From: an uncultured Oscillospiraceae bacterium
GTDB taxonomy: Bacteria > Bacillota_A > Clostridia > Oscillospirales > Oscillospiraceae
Assembly (NCBI GenBank): GCA_900770015.1
Contig: CAAGIU010000320.1
Location: 1-6,894 of the forward strand
DNA: 6,894 nt
Direction: 5' to 3'
Numbering within the stretch: position 1 is the first letter of the stretch; each line of letters starts with the position of its first letter. Shown in pieces: positions 5,007-6,894 of the stretch. The notes beneath the pieces are model-generated. The model made no database searches, had not been told where the DNA came from, and was given only the letters and a program-made list of their open reading frames with translations. A program made the translations under genes and the position numbers.

Positions 5007-5555
5007 TCAGATTCCCACCACGTTGATGCTTTCTCCATCCAGGAACAGGGTGCAGTCATTGGTCAACCGGATGTGAGGCTTGCGGGTAAGCGCGCCCGGC
5101 TGTTCGCCGGACTGGCAGTGGACATCCAGCTTTGCCTGCAGCAGCCCCAGATTATTCGGAAGATTGTCCGCAAAAATGATGCTCCCGGCACTGACGCCCA
5201 GCACCAGGCCGTTTTCCTGAATATAGGAAAGCAGGCTCTCCCGGAACCCGGTCTCGTTGATCCGTTCCAGCAGATATGCCGTACTTCCGCCGGTTAGGTA
5301 CACCAGATCATACTTCTTCAGTTCCTCCAGACCCATATTCCGATGCAGGTCGAACACCGTGATGTTCTCCTCCGGGATGCCGCATTTCAGCAGATCGTTC
5401 ATACATTTGGGCAGCACCGCAATGGCCCCGGGGTTGATTGCCGCCGTGGGAATGAACAGTGCCCGCACCTGAGCCATGTCTTTGCCGACGAGGCTCATAA
5501 AGAAGGACTGAATTGTTTCATTTTCCAATCCCGCAGAACTCAATAATAAACGCAT
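5007..5555 (-). CDS. Peptidase E (S51)-like / type 1 glutamine amidotransferase-like protein
   Basis: A 182-residue cytoplasmic protein of the peptidase E branch of the class I glutamine-amidotransferase fold. Y-L-T-G-G-S-T at 86-92 matches the conserved glycine-rich loop. G-V-S-A-G-S at 120-125 is the nucleophile elbow with Ser122. L-D-V-H at 143-146 gives His146 as the likely second catalytic residue. True peptidase E cleaves N-terminal aspartyl dipeptides, and this short clostridial form may differ. It is somewhat shorter than classical peptidase E (roughly 200-230 residues) and ends soon after D-G-E-S-I-N-V-V-G, yet no break is visible. It starts 3 nt after the GNAT stop, so the two are coupled. 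Its link to resistance is unclear. Confidence 0.85.
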   Translation of the reverse strand: MRLLLSSAGLENETIQSFFMSLVGKDMAQVRALFIPTAAINPGAIAVLPKCMNDLLKCGIPEENITVFDLHRNMGLEELKKYDLVYLTGGSTAYLLERINETGFRESLLSYIQENGLVLGVSAGSIIFADNLPNNLGLLQAKLDVHCQSGEQPGALTRKPHIRLTNDCTLFLDGESINVVGI

Positions 5556-5558
5556 ATT

Positions 5559-6068
5559 TCACTCTTCCTTCTCTTCCACCGGCAGCTCCAGATACCGGCG
5601 GTAGGTTTTGAATCCGGCATTCTCGTAAAAAGCCAGCGCTCCCTGGTTGAATTCCCACATATCCAGCTCGATTCTGGGGCAGCCCCACGCAGCGGCATCC
5701 TGCTTCATATATTCCACCAGCGCCGAGGCGACGCCCCTGCGGTGGAAGGCAGGATCCACACCGAATTCCTCCACATGGTACATTTTTCTTGCCCGGTTGT
5801 AGGGAGATTCCGGCTTGTCCAGATATTCCACGGTGGCAAAACCGGCTATCTGCCCATCCAGCACCGCAGCCAGAACCGTCCAGTTCTCGGCTTCAAATCG
5901 CCGATAGAGGATCTGCTCCAGCTCCCGGCTGAAGCCGGGGCGGAAAATATCCGGTCTTCCCGCCACATGGACATCATTCACATACCGGCGAATCTCATTG
6001 ATACGGGGCAGTTCCTCAAAGACCGCCGGACGCACCGCAATTTCCGGCGCGGTTTTTCTCTTTTCCAC
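5559..6068 (-). CDS. GNAT-family N-acetyltransferase in the TetR operon
   Basis: A 169-residue GNAT protein. The acetyl-CoA-binding motif A runs about 99-121, with R-R-G-V-A at 110-114 as the pyrophosphate loop. Motif B is N-Q-G-A-L-A-F-Y-E-N-A-G-F at 141-153. An N-terminal extension of about ten residues precedes the first strand. The start is GTG at 6068, with AAAGGGGG about 10 nt upstream. A nearby ATG at 6076 is out of frame and too close to that site. It lies 16 nt after the tetR stop and 3 nt before the peptidase-like gene, clearly one operon. It is not obviously close to the AAC(6') group, and the substrate is unknown. Confidence 0.88.
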   Translation of the reverse strand: MEKRKTAPEIAVRPAVFEELPRINEIRRYVNDVHVAGRPDIFRPGFSRELEQILYRRFEAENWTVLAAVLDGQIAGFATVEYLDKPESPYNRARKMYHVEEFGVDPAFHRRGVASALVEYMKQDAAAWGCPRIELDMWEFNQGALAFYENAGFKTYRRYLELPVEEKEE

Positions 6069-6084
6069 GCTTCCATATCCCCCT

Positions 6085-6738
6085 TTATTCCGGCATATAC
6101 GGGTGATTTACCACCTGCAGATCGTGATCGGCAGACCTCTTCTCCGGGTAGGTAATCACCTGATCCAGCTTGCCGGACTTGATGAACATAATCAGAGAGG
6201 CGAACATGATTCCCTGCCGCCGCCCGATTTCCTCCTCGGAGAAATTGCAGACCCCCATGGCGCACATGGTTCCAAGCCCCAGGGCGTGGGTCCACATCTG
6301 CTCAAACAGCAGTTTTGCCTCCGCTTCCGTCAGGTCGTAGTCGCGCATCACCAGTCGGATGCAGGTTTCATCCATGCCGCCCAAATCCTGAAGCGACTGC
6401 TCAAAGCTCATGCCCCGGGCGTGCTCCTGCAGAAACAGCAGCTTGAACAGCTCCGGCTCGTGAATGCCATAGGACACGATCATCATGCCGATGCGCTTGA
6501 AGGCAGGCGAATACTCCGGGTAATCGCTGATATAATCCAGAAATTCCTTTACTGCCAGCTCCCGGGCTGCCAGCTTCACATCCTCCATGTTTTTGAACAT
6601 GGTGAAGATCGGTCTTGCAGAGGTTCCCAGGCGGGCGCCCAGGTCTCTGGCCGTCAGCGCGGAAACACCACCCTCCTTAATCATCTGAAATGCAGCAATG
6701 GCAATTTCCTCGCGGGTAAATTTGGGTCTTGGGGGCAT
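6085..6738 (-). CDS. TetR/AcrR-family transcriptional regulator
   Basis: A 217-residue repressor-type protein. The N-terminal helix-turn-helix domain covers about 6-50, with L-T-A-R-D-L-G-A-R-L-G-T-S-A-R-P-I-F at 28-45 as the helix-turn-helix core. The ligand-binding half includes W-T-H-A-L-G-L-G-T at 149-157, similar to the WHG-type TetR C-terminal domain. The frame is open to an ATG at 6789, but that codon coincides with the expected transcription start. The ATG at 6738, preceded by an AAAGGA-type site about 10 nt upstream, gives the usual TetR N-terminus and a 50-nt leader. As first gene of the operon, it probably represses its own promoter and hence the pump and acetyltransferases behind it. 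The ligand is unknown. Confidence 0.92.
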   Translation of the reverse strand: MPPRPKFTREEIAIAAFQMIKEGGVSALTARDLGARLGTSARPIFTMFKNMEDVKLAARELAVKEFLDYISDYPEYSPAFKRIGMMIVSYGIHEPELFKLLFLQEHARGMSFEQSLQDLGGMDETCIRLVMRDYDLTEAEAKLLFEQMWTHALGLGTMCAMGVCNFSEEEIGRRQGIMFASLIMFIKSGKLDQVITYPEKRSADHDLQVVNHPYMPE

Positions 6739-6794
6739 GGCGCAGCATCCTTTCCTTGGGAATAAATAAAACATCGTTTCATAACACAATTTTT

Positions 6795-6823
6795 ATTATA
6801 AAGCCATGATAACGCTTTGTCAA
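6795..6823 (-). promoter_or_regulatory. Consensus sigma-A promoter of the tetR operon, touching the intron end
   Basis: On the minus strand TTGACA (6823-6818), a 17-bp spacer and TATAAT (6800-6795) match consensus at every base. Transcription should begin near 6788. The first T of the -35 box (6823) is also the predicted last base of the group II intron, so the box spans the intron/exon junction. Confidence 0.92.
6800..6818. promoter_or_regulatory. Candidate TetR operator in the promoter spacer
   Basis: AAAGC (6800-6804) and GCTTT (6814-6818) form a 5-bp inverted repeat with a 9-bp centre, filling the region between the -35 and -10 boxes. Its place and 19-bp length suit a TetR-family dimer acting as autorepressor. 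The arms are short, so this could be chance. Confidence 0.35.
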
Positions 6824-6894
6824 TAGAGTAGGAGGCTAGATACCTAGCCGACCTCTCACACCACCGTACGTACCGTTCGGTATACGGCGGTTCA
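6823..6894 (-). mobile_element. 3' end of a group II intron (domains V and VI)
   Basis: Domain V is a 34-nt element at 6893-6860. ACCGCCGTA pairs with TACGGTGGT over 9 bp, with the catalytic-triad CGC (6889-6887) opposite GTG and the hallmark G-U pair in the middle. A two-base CG bulge (6870-6869), a TACC/GGTA upper stem and a 4-nt loop complete it. Domain VI (6857-6826) pairs GAGAGG with CCTACTC, leaving a bulged A at 6829 as the branch point, above which GGCTAG pairs with CTAGCC. The tail TAT (6825-6823) places the splice site six bases past the branch A, as recalled for Ll.LtrB. The rest of the intron and any reverse transcriptase lie beyond the right edge. The exact end could shift by a base or two. 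Confidence 0.88.

Noticed and set aside
6739..6789. TetR extension from ATG 6789
   Set aside because: It coincides with the predicted transcription start and would need a leaderless mRNA; ATG 6738 has an upstream ribosome binding site and gives the normal TetR start.

Overview
The window looks like chromosomal or accessory DNA from a Gram-positive Clostridia-type bacterium (Bacillota), probably a gut commensal. This rests on GC-rich genes separated by AT-rich gaps, strong AGGAGG-type ribosome binding sites, consensus sigma-A promoters, a Bacillus/Clostridium-type LexA box (GAAC-N4-GTTC), and protein families typical of that group. No taxonomic search was possible.

Layout, left to right. Positions 1-10 hold the first three codons of a minus-strand gene that runs off the left edge, directly behind a strong hairpin (27-56). 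Positions 229-2172 (minus) form an SOS-type operon: a UvrX/UmuC-like Y-family DNA polymerase followed by a GNAT acetyltransferase. Its promoter has perfect -35 and -10 boxes with a LexA box in the spacer. Divergent from it, positions 2299-3112 (plus) hold a two-gene unit, a five-helix membrane protein and a small XRE/Cro-type regulator, ending in an intrinsic terminator. Positions 3111-6738 (minus) hold five genes on one strand in transcription order: a TetR-family regulator, a GNAT, a peptidase E-like protein, an MFS efflux protein of the macrolide-efflux type, and an AAC(6')-like acetyltransferase. Positions 6823-6894 are the last 72 nt of a group II intron (domains V and VI) on the minus strand, whose predicted 3' splice junction falls inside the -35 box of the tetR promoter.

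The most interesting region is the 166-nt gap between the peptidase E-like gene and the MFS gene (4841-5006). Read on the minus strand it contains a well-formed ribosome binding site, a 12-codon leader ORF (MFLAVALTPCEV) and three competing RNA stems. One is a 9-bp stem that starts inside the leader ORF. The second is a 15-bp stem whose 5' arm contains the leader stop codon. The third is a 43-nt hairpin (19 of 20 positions paired) that buries the Shine-Dalgarno sequence of the MFS gene. This is the architecture of an erm/mef-type drug-inducible leader-peptide attenuator. It sits upstream of an efflux pump translationally coupled to an aminoglycoside-acetyltransferase-like enzyme. The likely reading is a resistance module sensed by ribosome stalling and perhaps also by the TetR protein. 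The inducer and the stall site are inferred, not seen.
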